A stretch of DNA of 43,891 nt from a virus. Of the stretch, positions 6,443-13,925 are shown piece by piece. The position numbers were made by a program, and so were the translations under genes. The notes beneath the pieces are model-generated. The model saw nothing but the letters and a program-made list of their open reading frames with translations. It was not told the origin of the DNA and made no database searches. Position 1 is the first letter of the stretch. Each line of letters starts with the position of its first letter. The stretch spans positions 1 to 43,891 of IMG/VR virus record IMGVR_UViG_3300032294_000141; one strand, 5' to 3'.

Positions 6443-6723
6443 TGGCTAAATTTTCAAAAAAGGTTATGGGCAAAGAGGTTGGCGATGCTAAACTTTATGC
6501 TGAGCCTCATGATATGAAGGGGAAAGTTGTGGACCATAAAGAACCAAGCACTATTAAACGTGACCCAAATTCGCTGTCAGCTAAAGAAGTAACACCTAAA
6601 ACAGGAGCTGCACGTGTTAGCGCAGGTGATCCAAACCGCGATGATGCCAAAACTACTGGCATTAAGATTCGTGGTACAGGCGCAGCAACTAAGGGTGTTA
6701 TGGCTAGAGGACCGATGGCGTAA
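6442..6723 (+). CDS. Small basic protein ending RGTGAATKGVMARGPMA
   Basis: This encodes 93 residues, basic and disordered-looking. The C-terminal 'IKIRGTGAATKGVMARGPMA' resembles an ending I have seen on other small phage proteins ('RGTGAATKG...RGPM'), which suggests a conserved peptide with a shared partner. The upstream body ('DMKGKVVDHKEPSTIKRDPN') is not recognised. It is coupled by one-base TAATG overlaps on both sides, placing it firmly between two neck genes. A head-completion or interior role is possible but not demonstrated. Confidence 0.68.
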   Translation: MAKFSKKVMGKEVGDAKLYAEPHDMKGKVVDHKEPSTIKRDPNSLSAKEVTPKTGAARVSAGDPNRDDAKTTGIKIRGTGAATKGVMARGPMA

Positions 6724-7382
6724 TGAATTACACGCAATTAACCGCCGCAATTAAAGGTTTTGCTGAGAACGACTTCCCAGCGACTGTAGGCGCTTTTACG
6801 TCTCCAGAGCAGATTGCTCGTTTTGTACAGCTTGCTGAGCAAAGTATCTTTAATACGGTGCAGATGCCTGCATTCCGTAAAAATGTAACGGGTAATGTAA
6901 CTAGCGGGAATAAGTACCTAGCTACTCCTCCAGATTGGTTGGCTACTTTTAGCCTTGCGGTGATTAATGCGGCGAATGAGTATCACTACCTTTTGAACAA
7001 AGACGTGAACTATATCCGTGAAGCTTACCCCGATACGGATGCTGCGTTCTACGGTGAGCCTCGTTATTACGCTGTATTTGACGATAATACCTTTATCATG
7101 GGGCCAACCCCAGATGCTAGCTATGCGATGGAGCTGCATTATTTCTATTATCCAGAGTCTATTGTGACTGCTGGAACGTCTTGGCTAGGCAATAACTTTG
7201 ATTCTGTACTTTTATATGGTGCGCTTTTAGAAGCAGCTAATTTTATGAAGTCAGACGGAGATACAGTAAATCTGTACAAAGCTCGTTACGATAGGGCAAT
7301 GGCAGAACTCAAACAATTAGGTGATGCTAAAGAGCGTCAAGATGCTTACCGTAGTGGACAAGTGAGGTATCCAGTAAGATGA
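6723..7382 (+). CDS. Phage adaptor protein (SU10 adaptor / gp6-like)
   Basis: This encodes 219 residues. 'IARFVQLAEQSIFNTVQMPA' and 'TPPDWLATFSLAVI', with the C-terminal 'SVLLYGALLEAANFMKSDGD' and a following long helix, fit the SU10 adaptor family of head-tail connectors, which dock under the portal and bind the nozzle. The order of connector genes (gp4-like at 4869, adaptor here) is consistent with a podovirus neck. The stop overlaps the following start by 4 bases (ATGA at 7379). Confidence 0.75.
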   Translation: MNYTQLTAAIKGFAENDFPATVGAFTSPEQIARFVQLAEQSIFNTVQMPAFRKNVTGNVTSGNKYLATPPDWLATFSLAVINAANEYHYLLNKDVNYIREAYPDTDAAFYGEPRYYAVFDDNTFIMGPTPDASYAMELHYFYYPESIVTAGTSWLGNNFDSVLLYGALLEAANFMKSDGDTVNLYKARYDRAMAELKQLGDAKERQDAYRSGQVRYPVR

Positions 7383-7666
7383 TTAGCGTACAAGGTTTAG
7401 GCGAATCCAGCGGGATTCAAGTATTTACAAAAGACCATGGCGGTTTTACCCCAGAGGAAATCGCTGAACGGGCATTAGACAAAATTATTCAGGTAGGGGA
7501 TCAGTCTCATCCCTTGGTTCGAGAGCAGGCAATTGCTTTTCGTAACCATATTCGGGAAGTGCTGGTCTTTTATATGAATGAAGCGGTAAAATTTGATCGT
7601 GTAACACTAGCTTATAAGCTACGGGAAGCTGGTCATCCTGAATTAATTAAACTTTTAGAGGAGTAA
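7379..7666 (+). CDS. Conserved small helical phage protein
   Basis: This encodes 95 residues. The pattern 'DHGGFTPEEIAERALDKII', 'HPLVREQAIAFRNHIREVL', 'LREAGHPELIKLLEE' is recurrent in phage genomes near connector genes, but I know of no assigned function. It is predicted all-helical, acidic at the C-terminus, with no membrane segment. It is translationally coupled to the adaptor gene by ATGA. A role as assembly chaperone or minor neck component is plausible by position only. Confidence 0.7.
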   Translation: MISVQGLGESSGIQVFTKDHGGFTPEEIAERALDKIIQVGDQSHPLVREQAIAFRNHIREVLVFYMNEAVKFDRVTLAYKLREAGHPELIKLLEE

Positions 7667-7669
7667 ATC

Positions 7670-8122
7670 ATGGCATTTACAGGCAACTTTATGTGTACCA
7701 GCTTCAAGCAACAGATCTTGCAAGCTGCTCACGATTTCACAGCATCAACTGGCGATACCTTCAAACTAGCCATGTATGACAACTCGGCATCTTTTACGGC
7801 TGCTACAACTGCGTACACAGCTACTAACGAAGTTGCTAACTCAGGTACGTATTCTGCTGGTGGCGGTACTTTAACCAATGTAACCCCTACTTCTTCAGGT
7901 ACAACTGCGTTTACTGACTTTGCTGATTTGTCGTTTACATCTGCAACGATTACTGCGTTTGGTGCATTGATTTATAACACCACCCCAACATCAGGATCAG
8001 GTCTTACAAATCCAACCGTTTGCGTACTAGACTTTGGCGGTGCTAAGACATCGACCAGCGGTACATTTACGATTGTTTTTCCAACAGCAGACGCAAGCAA
8101 CGCAATTATCCGTATAGCCTAG
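7670..8122 (+). CDS. Probable tail/virion structural protein
   Basis: This encodes 150 residues, starting at ATG 7670 with AGAGGAG just upstream. The start 'FTGNFMCTSFKQQILQAAHD' and 'GDTFKLAMYDNSASFTAATT', followed by Ser/Thr/Gly-rich beta sequence, match a phage structural protein type I have seen in many environmental genomes. No enzymatic motif is visible. It stands at the head of the fibre-like block, so a base or attachment role in the tail is likely. Confidence 0.62.
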   Translation: MAFTGNFMCTSFKQQILQAAHDFTASTGDTFKLAMYDNSASFTAATTAYTATNEVANSGTYSAGGGTLTNVTPTSSGTTAFTDFADLSFTSATITAFGALIYNTTPTSGSGLTNPTVCVLDFGGAKTSTSGTFTIVFPTADASNAIIRIA

Positions 8123-8132
8123 GAATGGTTAG

Positions 8133-9101
8133 GTGCCAACTTATTCGGGCTGGGGAAGCGGTGCGTGGAGTGGCGGACCGTGGGGCGAAGACTACTCTGA
8201 CATAGAAGTCCCGCTTGGTGGCTGGAGTTATGGCGGCTGGGGTGAAAGCCCTTGGGGTGAAGGTAGTGCAGGAGTAACAGCAACAGGGCAAATAGGCTCA
8301 GTAACTGTACAAACTACCGTTACCGTTAATGTCCTAGTAACAGGAGTATCTGGAACAGGGCAATTAGGTAATTCGGCAATTACAGGTTCAGCAGTTGTAG
8401 ACTTAATTGGGGTAAGCGGTACAGGGCAAATAGAAGGTGTAGCTGTTGATGCTGGCTCTCAAATTGGCGTTACATCAGTAAGTGCCACAGGTATTGTTGG
8501 TAGCGTAACAGTTGAAGAAGGTGTAGAGGTTTCTGTAACAGGGGTTTCTGGCACTGGAAATGTAGGCGCAGCCACTGCTATACCAGGTGTATCAGTAGCC
8601 TTAACAGGTGTACAGGGTACTACGGCTATAGGGGATGTAATTGTTGATGGTTCGCTTTTAGTTCCTTTAACTGGGGTAGACGGTACAGGACAAGTAGGTG
8701 TAGTAGTAGCTTCAATCAGTAAAGATGTTCCAGTTACGGGATTATCTGCTGCAGGTAGCGTTGGTTCAGTAACGGTTGAAGAAGGTATTGGCGTTTCAGT
8801 TGTAGGAGTTGCGGGGACTATACAGCAAGGAAGTGCTTCTGTAACAGGTTCAGCGGTTGTAGACGTTATAGGTGTAGCGGGCACGGTAGCTGTAGGGACA
8901 GTAGTAGTTACCCCTAGTATTCCAGTCCCAGTAACGGGTGTACAAGCTACAGGAAACGTTGGAAGTGTAATAGCTAGGACTTCTACTAGTGTTAGCGTAA
9001 CAGGAGTACAGGGTACAGGACAGGTTGGGTCGGTTCTTATTTGGGAAGTAATTAATGATAACCAAAATCCAAACTGGACAATTATTAGGACGGCAGCATG
9101 A
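8133..9101 (+). CDS. 22-residue-repeat beta protein (12 repeats), fibre-like
   Basis: The start is GTG 8133, with AGGA upstream; the protein is 322 residues. A Trp/Gly-rich head ('YSGWGSGAWSGGPWGE', 'GWSYGGWGESPWGEG') is followed by about twelve consecutive repeats of about 22 residues with consensus G-V-x-G-T-G-x-V-G-S-V-x-V...V-x-V-T. It closes with 'WEVINDNQNPNWTIIRTA', which is also the cap of the next protein. Such regular Val/Gly repeats suggest a beta-solenoid or beta-helix shaft. No known enzyme domain is seen. A tail-fibre shaft or head-fibre function is inferred. The stop overlaps the next ATG (ATGA at 9098). Confidence 0.7.
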   Translation: MPTYSGWGSGAWSGGPWGEDYSDIEVPLGGWSYGGWGESPWGEGSAGVTATGQIGSVTVQTTVTVNVLVTGVSGTGQLGNSAITGSAVVDLIGVSGTGQIEGVAVDAGSQIGVTSVSATGIVGSVTVEEGVEVSVTGVSGTGNVGAATAIPGVSVALTGVQGTTAIGDVIVDGSLLVPLTGVDGTGQVGVVVASISKDVPVTGLSAAGSVGSVTVEEGIGVSVVGVAGTIQQGSASVTGSAVVDVIGVAGTVAVGTVVVTPSIPVPVTGVQATGNVGSVIARTSTSVSVTGVQGTGQVGSVLIWEVINDNQNPNWTIIRTAA

Positions 9102-9510
9102 GTGATGTCGTTGTACCTTTAGAGGGGTTTGGTAGTCAGGGCTGGGGTGACTCAGCTTGGGGCATAGGAAATGTATCATTTGTAGCTACAGCATCGGTAG
9201 GGACAGTTACTGTTGCAATTTCTATAGATGTCTTAGTTACAGGGGTAAGTGCTACTGGAGAATTAGAAGGTCCAGCCGTTGATGCTGGGTCTGAAATTGG
9301 GGTAACTTCCGTAAGTGCGGTGGGTAGTGTAGGGTCAGTTATTGCAAGAGGAGGGGCTAGTACCCCCGTTACAGGGTTGCAAGCAGTTGGCAGTGTGGGT
9401 AGCGTAACTGTAGTTCCCTCAACTGAAGCTTTTGTAGTTGGAGTTAGCTGTACGGCAAGCGTGACTTCTGTTACGGTTTGGATTACGATTAACGATAATC
9501 AGACCCCAAA
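8260..9510 (+). repeat. About 66-bp coding repeats across two adjacent genes
   Basis: Roughly 66-base units encode the G-V-x-G-T-G-x-V-G-S-V-x-V repeat, about twelve in the gene at 8133 and five in the gene at 9098. The units have diverged in DNA, and the spacing is coding-periodic and in frame. They are not a CRISPR or a DNA satellite. Confidence 0.8.
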
Positions 9511-9532
9511 CTGGGTTGAAATACCTGCATAA
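9098..9532 (+). CDS. Shorter paralogue of the 22-residue-repeat protein (5 repeats)
   Basis: This encodes 144 residues. It has the same architecture as the preceding gene: a Trp/Gly head ('VPLEGFGSQGWGDSAWG'), about five G-V-x-x-x-G repeats and the cap 'WITINDNQTPNWVEIPA'. It therefore arose by tandem duplication with repeat loss, or the upstream gene gained repeats. The head 'VVVPLEGF..QGWG' parallels 'IEVPLGGW..GGWG' in the longer paralogue. Coupled by ATGA. Likely forms or caps the same fibre; unproven. Confidence 0.7.
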   Translation: MSDVVVPLEGFGSQGWGDSAWGIGNVSFVATASVGTVTVAISIDVLVTGVSATGELEGPAVDAGSEIGVTSVSAVGSVGSVIARGGASTPVTGLQAVGSVGSVTVVPSTEAFVVGVSCTASVTSVTVWITINDNQTPNWVEIPA

Positions 9533-9568
9533 ACTGATATTATTAATGCAATATCGTAAGGATAAATT

Positions 9569-10291
9569 ATGGCATCGACATATAGTGACCTAAAAATAGA
9601 ACTGATTGGTACAGGCGACCAAACAGGTACTTGGGGTAGTACGACTAATAACAACTTTTCTGTTGCAATTAGTGAGGCTATTACAGGTTCGGCAGACGTT
9701 CCTTTTTCAAGTTCAGACGTTACAGTCACCCTAACAGATACAAACGCTGCTCAAACAGCTCGTAATCTGCGTTTAAACCTAACAGGTACTTCTGGCGGTG
9801 CAAGAAACTTAATTCTTGGCTCAGGCTGTCAAATTGAGAAATTGTACTTAATAAACAACGGGTTAGCAGATGCTGTTACTGTAAAAAATACGTCAGGCAC
9901 AGGAATTGCTGTACCCGCTGGAAAGACAATGTTTGTTTACAACAATGGGACAAACGTAGTTGATGCAACTACATATCTAAGTTCATTGACTTTAGGTACA
10001 GCATTGCCAATAGCTTCAGGCGGCACAGGCTCTACGTCTAGCACTTACGTTAACTTAGCGTCTAACGTTACGGGGACATTACCAGTAGGAAATGGCGGTA
10101 CTGGACTAACTACGCTTACTGCTAATAATGTATTGCTTGGAAATGGTGCGTCAAACCCAACATTTGTAGCACCAAGCACAACAGGTAATGTTTTAACTTC
10201 TAACGGTACAACTTGGACTTCTGCAGCACCAGCGCCAGGCGGTATTACAACAGGTAAAGCCATCGCCATGGCGATGATTTTCGGATTCTAA
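9569..10291 (+). CDS. Tail-fibre-like protein with GGTG repeats
   Basis: This encodes 240 residues, starting at ATG 9569 after TAAGGATAAATT. The N-terminal 'YSDLKIELIGTGDQTGTWGS' is a recurrent start of phage fibre proteins. 'ASGGTGSTS' and 'VGNGGTGLTTLTANNVLLGN' are the GGTG fibre-repeat motifs common in phage tail fibres. The terminal 'GKAIAMAMIFGF' is hydrophobic and may be a trimerisation or docking tail. It opens the receptor-interaction block. Confidence 0.7.
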   Translation: MASTYSDLKIELIGTGDQTGTWGSTTNNNFSVAISEAITGSADVPFSSSDVTVTLTDTNAAQTARNLRLNLTGTSGGARNLILGSGCQIEKLYLINNGLADAVTVKNTSGTGIAVPAGKTMFVYNNGTNVVDATTYLSSLTLGTALPIASGGTGSTSSTYVNLASNVTGTLPVGNGGTGLTTLTANNVLLGNGASNPTFVAPSTTGNVLTSNGTTWTSAAPAPGGITTGKAIAMAMIFGF

Positions 10292-10301
10292 GGAGCAATA
10301 A

Positions 10302-10703
10302 ATGGCAAATCCAAACATAGTAAACGTAACGTCTATATTCGGTAACGTAGCGTATGTTACTCCATCTACAACTGGTGTAACAACTAGCTGGACATATGAC
10401 GGTACAACAGCAGATACTGGACTTACTCCAGCAGTAAATTCAGTACATAGGGTAACAAGTATTGTTGTAGCAAATACAACGGCGAGTGCAGTTAATGCAA
10501 CTGTTGCAATCTCAAACAACGCTACTTTTGGTAGTGGTACGGCGTTTCCGATTGCTAGTGCTATCTCTGTTCCAGCGGGCGCTACTTTAATTGTTACCGA
10601 CAAGACAACTAGTTTTTATCTTACCGAAAACCAATCACTTGGTGTAACGTCTTCAACGGGTAGTGCGCTAACATTTACAGCAACGTTTGAAATCATAACC
10701 TAG
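10302..10703 (+). CDS. Small beta-rich virion protein
   Basis: This encodes 133 residues, starting at ATG 10302 behind AAGGAG. It is rich in Thr, Val, Ala and Ser with strong strand alternation ('HRVTSIVVANTTASAVNATV', 'ISVPAGATLIVTDKTTSFYL'), which is the pattern of a small jelly-roll or Ig-like structural protein. Similar proteins accompany fibre genes in environmental phages. There are no catalytic motifs. Function inferred from context. Confidence 0.58.
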   Translation: MANPNIVNVTSIFGNVAYVTPSTTGVTTSWTYDGTTADTGLTPAVNSVHRVTSIVVANTTASAVNATVAISNNATFGSGTAFPIASAISVPAGATLIVTDKTTSFYLTENQSLGVTSSTGSALTFTATFEIIT

Positions 10704-10713
10704 GAACAACGCC

Positions 10714-11517
10714 ATGTCTAAGCGTTATCCAGGCGGACTAATTACGTATTCTTACAATCCACTTTTGTTATATGTGGATTATCTTGTCATTGCTGGTGGC
10801 GGTGGCGGTGGTTGGTATGGAGGCGGAGGCGGAGCAGGTGGTTATTTAACTGGTAGCACTGGGATTACAACAGGTATCCCTTACACTATAACTATTGGTG
10901 GCGGTGGTACTGGTGCGCTTAATACTGCGTTTAACTTAAATTTTGGAACCAACGGCGCAGATTCTTTTATAACTGCAGCGGCAAATGGATTTACTATAGA
11001 TGCTGTTGGTGGCGGTTTTGGTATGAGCCAATGCTCAACTGCTGCAGCTGGTGGTACTGGAGGATCTGGAGGCGGTGCTGGTTTCCAAGCTACACTTGGT
11101 CGTGGAATTGCTGGTCAAGGTTTTGATGGCGGTGCTTGGAGTTCAGGCGCTGGTAGCGGTGGTGGCGGTGGCGCTGGTGCAGTTGGAGTAAGTGGTGTTG
11201 GCACAACACCAGGTGCTGGCGGAAATGGTTTAGCTTCTTCAATTACAGGCTCATCAGTTACCCGTGGTGGTGGCGGTGGCGCTAATGGAGCTGCTGGTGG
11301 TTCTGGCGGTGGCGGAGGTAGCAGCGGTGCTGGCGGAGCAAATACAGGTGGTGGCGGTGGTGGTAGTGTTAGCGGTAATGGCGCTGCTGGAGGCTCTGGT
11401 GTAATTATTATTAGTTCACCTGTAGCAGCTGCGTCTACTACGGGGTCGCCTACAGTTACTTCATCTGGCGGGCGCACAATTTATACATTCAACTCTTCGG
11501 GGTCTATTACCTTCTAA
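10714..11517 (+). CDS. Glycine-rich adhesin-like protein
   Basis: This encodes 267 residues. The N-terminal 'VDYLVIAGGGGGGWYGGGGG' is followed by a long run of poly-Gly segments and the C-terminal 'GGSGVIIISS...TIYTFNSSGSITF'. This is the glycine-rich domain layout found in many phage fibre and adhesin proteins. By analogy with polyglycine-II adhesins such as phage S16 gp38, the Gly runs could pack as a PGII bundle displaying variable loops for receptor contact; that analogy is inference. It ends 2 bases before the first LamG fibre. Confidence 0.72.
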   Translation: MSKRYPGGLITYSYNPLLLYVDYLVIAGGGGGGWYGGGGGAGGYLTGSTGITTGIPYTITIGGGGTGALNTAFNLNFGTNGADSFITAAANGFTIDAVGGGFGMSQCSTAAAGGTGGSGGGAGFQATLGRGIAGQGFDGGAWSSGAGSGGGGGAGAVGVSGVGTTPGAGGNGLASSITGSSVTRGGGGGANGAAGGSGGGGGSSGAGGANTGGGGGGSVSGNGAAGGSGVIIISSPVAAASTTGSPTVTSSGGRTIYTFNSSGSITF

Positions 11518-11519
11518 TT

Positions 11520-13511
11520 ATGACTCAATACTCAGGCTCTTGGACTCTACAACAACAGATGCAAGCTAAGGCTGCAGGCAACTGGCCCGATGCTACTGAT
11601 CCTAACTTTAAGTACGTAACAATGCTACTTAATGGTGATGGGACTAATGGCGCACAGAACAACACCTTCCTAGACAGCTCTACCAATAACTTTACGATTA
11701 CTCGTAACGGCAATACCACACAGGGTAGCTTTAGTCCTTATGGGAACTTGTGGAGTAACTTCTTTAATGGCTCTAGCAATCTATCGTGTAATGTATCTGG
11801 AATAAGTGCTGGAACAAATACATTTACTTTGGAATTTTGGGTATTTCTAAACGCATATCCTGATTCTGACGCTCCTTTTGTAGACACAAGAAGTTCTAAC
11901 GGCGCAACTACAACTGCATTTCAGTTTGGAGTGTATTCAACTGGCGCACTAAAATTATATGAGGGTTCTGAAACCAATTTAGGCGGCACAGTTCCTAGAA
12001 ACCAATGGACACATATTGCATTAGTTCGCAACGGCTCTAATGTTGTAACAGCATACATCAACGGAACAGCAACAGGCACAACAACTACAAGCACACGAAA
12101 TTTTAGTGATAACTTTTTTTGGATTGGATGCGTACCAGGACCTTCGTCCCCATACATTAACGCATATCTTTCAAATTTAAGATGGGTTGTCGGCAGCGCT
12201 TTATATACAACAACATTTACACCATCAGCAACTCCTTTGACAGCAGTAACAAACACTCAGTTGCTTACTTGCCAATCAAATCGGTTTGTTGACAATAGCT
12301 CTAATAATCGAACCATTACAGTAGCTGGCACACCATCAGTCCAACGCTTCTCACCATTTGAACCAACAGCACCATACTCTACTAGCGTAATAGGTGGAAG
12401 TGGGTACTTTGATGGTAGTGGAGATTATTTGACTTTGGCTGCAAGTTCAAGTTGGGAACTTCCTGCTAACTTTACTTGGGAATGTTGGGCTTATCCAACT
12501 AATCTTTCAGCAACACCCCAACGAATTTTGCACCAAGGAAGTACTGGAACGCAAAAAATGATTTTTTATATTGATAATTCTAGTGGTGCTTTTAATTTTT
12601 ACTATGATGGCGGTTCTAACTTTATAGTATCCTCAATTAATTTAAGGGCAAACGCTTGGAATCATATTGCTGGAGTTAGAAATGGCTCAACCATTACTCT
12701 TTATATAAATGGTGTTAGTGCTGGCACAGCAACATCAAGTGCAACCCTTGGAGATAGTAGTTTAGGCTTTGCGATTGGCTCTAATGGGGGAGCTACAGAC
12801 CAATTCCCTGGTTATATTTCCGATGCTCGTATAGTTAAAGGCACAGCAGTTTACACATCAAACTTTACACCACCAACTGCGCCACTAACCGCAATTACCA
12901 ATACGTCTCTGCTTACTAGCATGACCAACGCTGGCATCCCTGACCTTGCTATGATGAACAACCTAGAAACAGTAGGTAACGCACAAGTAAGCACAAGTGT
13001 CGTTAAGTACGGAACAGGAAGTTTAGCGTTTGATGGGAGTGGGGATTATTTAATTGCTTCTAACAATCCAGCCTATGCTTTTAGTACTGGCGATTTTACA
13101 ATGGAGTGCTGGTATTACTCAGGAACAACAACACAACAAACTGTATTAGATACAAGAAACACATCTAATGGTCCAGGTGTTTTAATGTACACATTAAGTA
13201 ACGCATTGCGTGTTTACTCTAATGGTGGAGATGCTGGTGGATCAATAAATATACCAAATAACACTTGGACACATCTTGTAGTAGAAAGAATTTCAGGTGC
13301 TTTATATACTTATGTTAATGGTGTTAGAGATATAAATGGTTCTTCCTACACCACAAATTTAACAGATAATAGCTTTGTTGCTGGATTAGATACAAAGGCT
13401 AGTGGCTTTGGTCTTAATGGTTATCTTGATGATATCCGCATAACCAAAGGTTTAGCAAGATACTCTGGTCCATCATTTACACCACCTGTTGCTGCGTTAC
13501 CGACTTTTTAA
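11520..13511 (+). CDS. Tail fibre with three LamG/concanavalin A-like domains (copy A)
   Basis: This encodes 663 residues. After an N-terminal anchor region (about residues 1-85, 'NNTFLDSSTNNFTITRNGNT'), three LamG/ConA-like jelly rolls can be seen. Each has the 'F.(L/M/W)E.W.' strand, 'W.H(I/L)..VR', 'YINGV' and 'DDIRI/..RWV.G.A.YT..FTP' signature, ending at 'FTPPVAALPTF'. LamG domains bind glycans, so host polysaccharide recognition is the likely role. The gene at 13922-15967 is a clear paralogue. The next gene, 13521, may be its accessory partner. Confidence 0.82.
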   Translation: MTQYSGSWTLQQQMQAKAAGNWPDATDPNFKYVTMLLNGDGTNGAQNNTFLDSSTNNFTITRNGNTTQGSFSPYGNLWSNFFNGSSNLSCNVSGISAGTNTFTLEFWVFLNAYPDSDAPFVDTRSSNGATTTAFQFGVYSTGALKLYEGSETNLGGTVPRNQWTHIALVRNGSNVVTAYINGTATGTTTTSTRNFSDNFFWIGCVPGPSSPYINAYLSNLRWVVGSALYTTTFTPSATPLTAVTNTQLLTCQSNRFVDNSSNNRTITVAGTPSVQRFSPFEPTAPYSTSVIGGSGYFDGSGDYLTLAASSSWELPANFTWECWAYPTNLSATPQRILHQGSTGTQKMIFYIDNSSGAFNFYYDGGSNFIVSSINLRANAWNHIAGVRNGSTITLYINGVSAGTATSSATLGDSSLGFAIGSNGGATDQFPGYISDARIVKGTAVYTSNFTPPTAPLTAITNTSLLTSMTNAGIPDLAMMNNLETVGNAQVSTSVVKYGTGSLAFDGSGDYLIASNNPAYAFSTGDFTMECWYYSGTTTQQTVLDTRNTSNGPGVLMYTLSNALRVYSNGGDAGGSINIPNNTWTHLVVERISGALYTYVNGVRDINGSSYTTNLTDNSFVAGLDTKASGFGLNGYLDDIRITKGLARYSGPSFTPPVAALPTF

Positions 13512-13520
13512 GGCATAAAC

Positions 13521-13925
13521 ATGAGTTATTTTGCACAAGTTGTAGACGGATCTGTTGTAAACGTAATCCGTATTGAGCAAGAAGTTCTTAACTCTGGCGC
13601 ATGGGGTGACCCCGCTAGTTTTGTGCAGACCTCTTACAATACGCATGGCGGAATACACTACGAGCCAAATACTAACCCGCCTGTACCAAGCCCAGATCAG
13701 TCTAAAGCCCTACGTGCTAACTATGCTGGGGTTGGGTACATTTACGATTCAGTTAATGATGTTTTTTACACAAAACAGCCATACCCATCTTGGACTATTA
13801 GTGCACCTACGTGGATTTGGGAAGCACCTGTTCCGTACCCAAGTGAAGGCGGACCCTATATGTGGGATGAGGCAACACAATCTTGGGTTCCAGTCCCGAC
13901 AATTTCAATCGGAGTAAATGAATGA
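13521..13925 (+). CDS. Small Trp/Pro-rich protein following fibre A
   Basis: This encodes 134 residues. 'SYFAQVVDGSVVNVIRIEQE' is a start I recognise from small phage proteins of T4-like and other aquatic phages, and the C-terminal 'PTWIWEAPVPYP...YMWDEATQSWVP' is aromatic and proline rich. Such proteins often follow fibre genes and are suspected to be fibre tips or assembly helpers. No established function is known to me. The stop overlaps the start of fibre B by 4 bases (ATGA at 13922). Confidence 0.65.
   Translation: MSYFAQVVDGSVVNVIRIEQEVLNSGAWGDPASFVQTSYNTHGGIHYEPNTNPPVPSPDQSKALRANYAGVGYIYDSVNDVFYTKQPYPSWTISAPTWIWEAPVPYPSEGGPYMWDEATQSWVPVPTISIGVNE

Noticed and set aside
8459-8884. Antisense frame across the repeat gene
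   Set aside because: A Pro/Thr-rich shadow caused by the Val/Gly codon repeats on the plus strand.
8260-9045. Regular repeats that might suggest a CRISPR array
   Set aside because: The units are contiguous, about 66 bases, in frame and encode a 22-residue protein repeat; there are no spacers.
11115-11477. Proline-rich antisense frame opposite the glycine-rich gene
   Set aside because: Poly-Gly codons read backwards give poly-Pro; not an independent gene.
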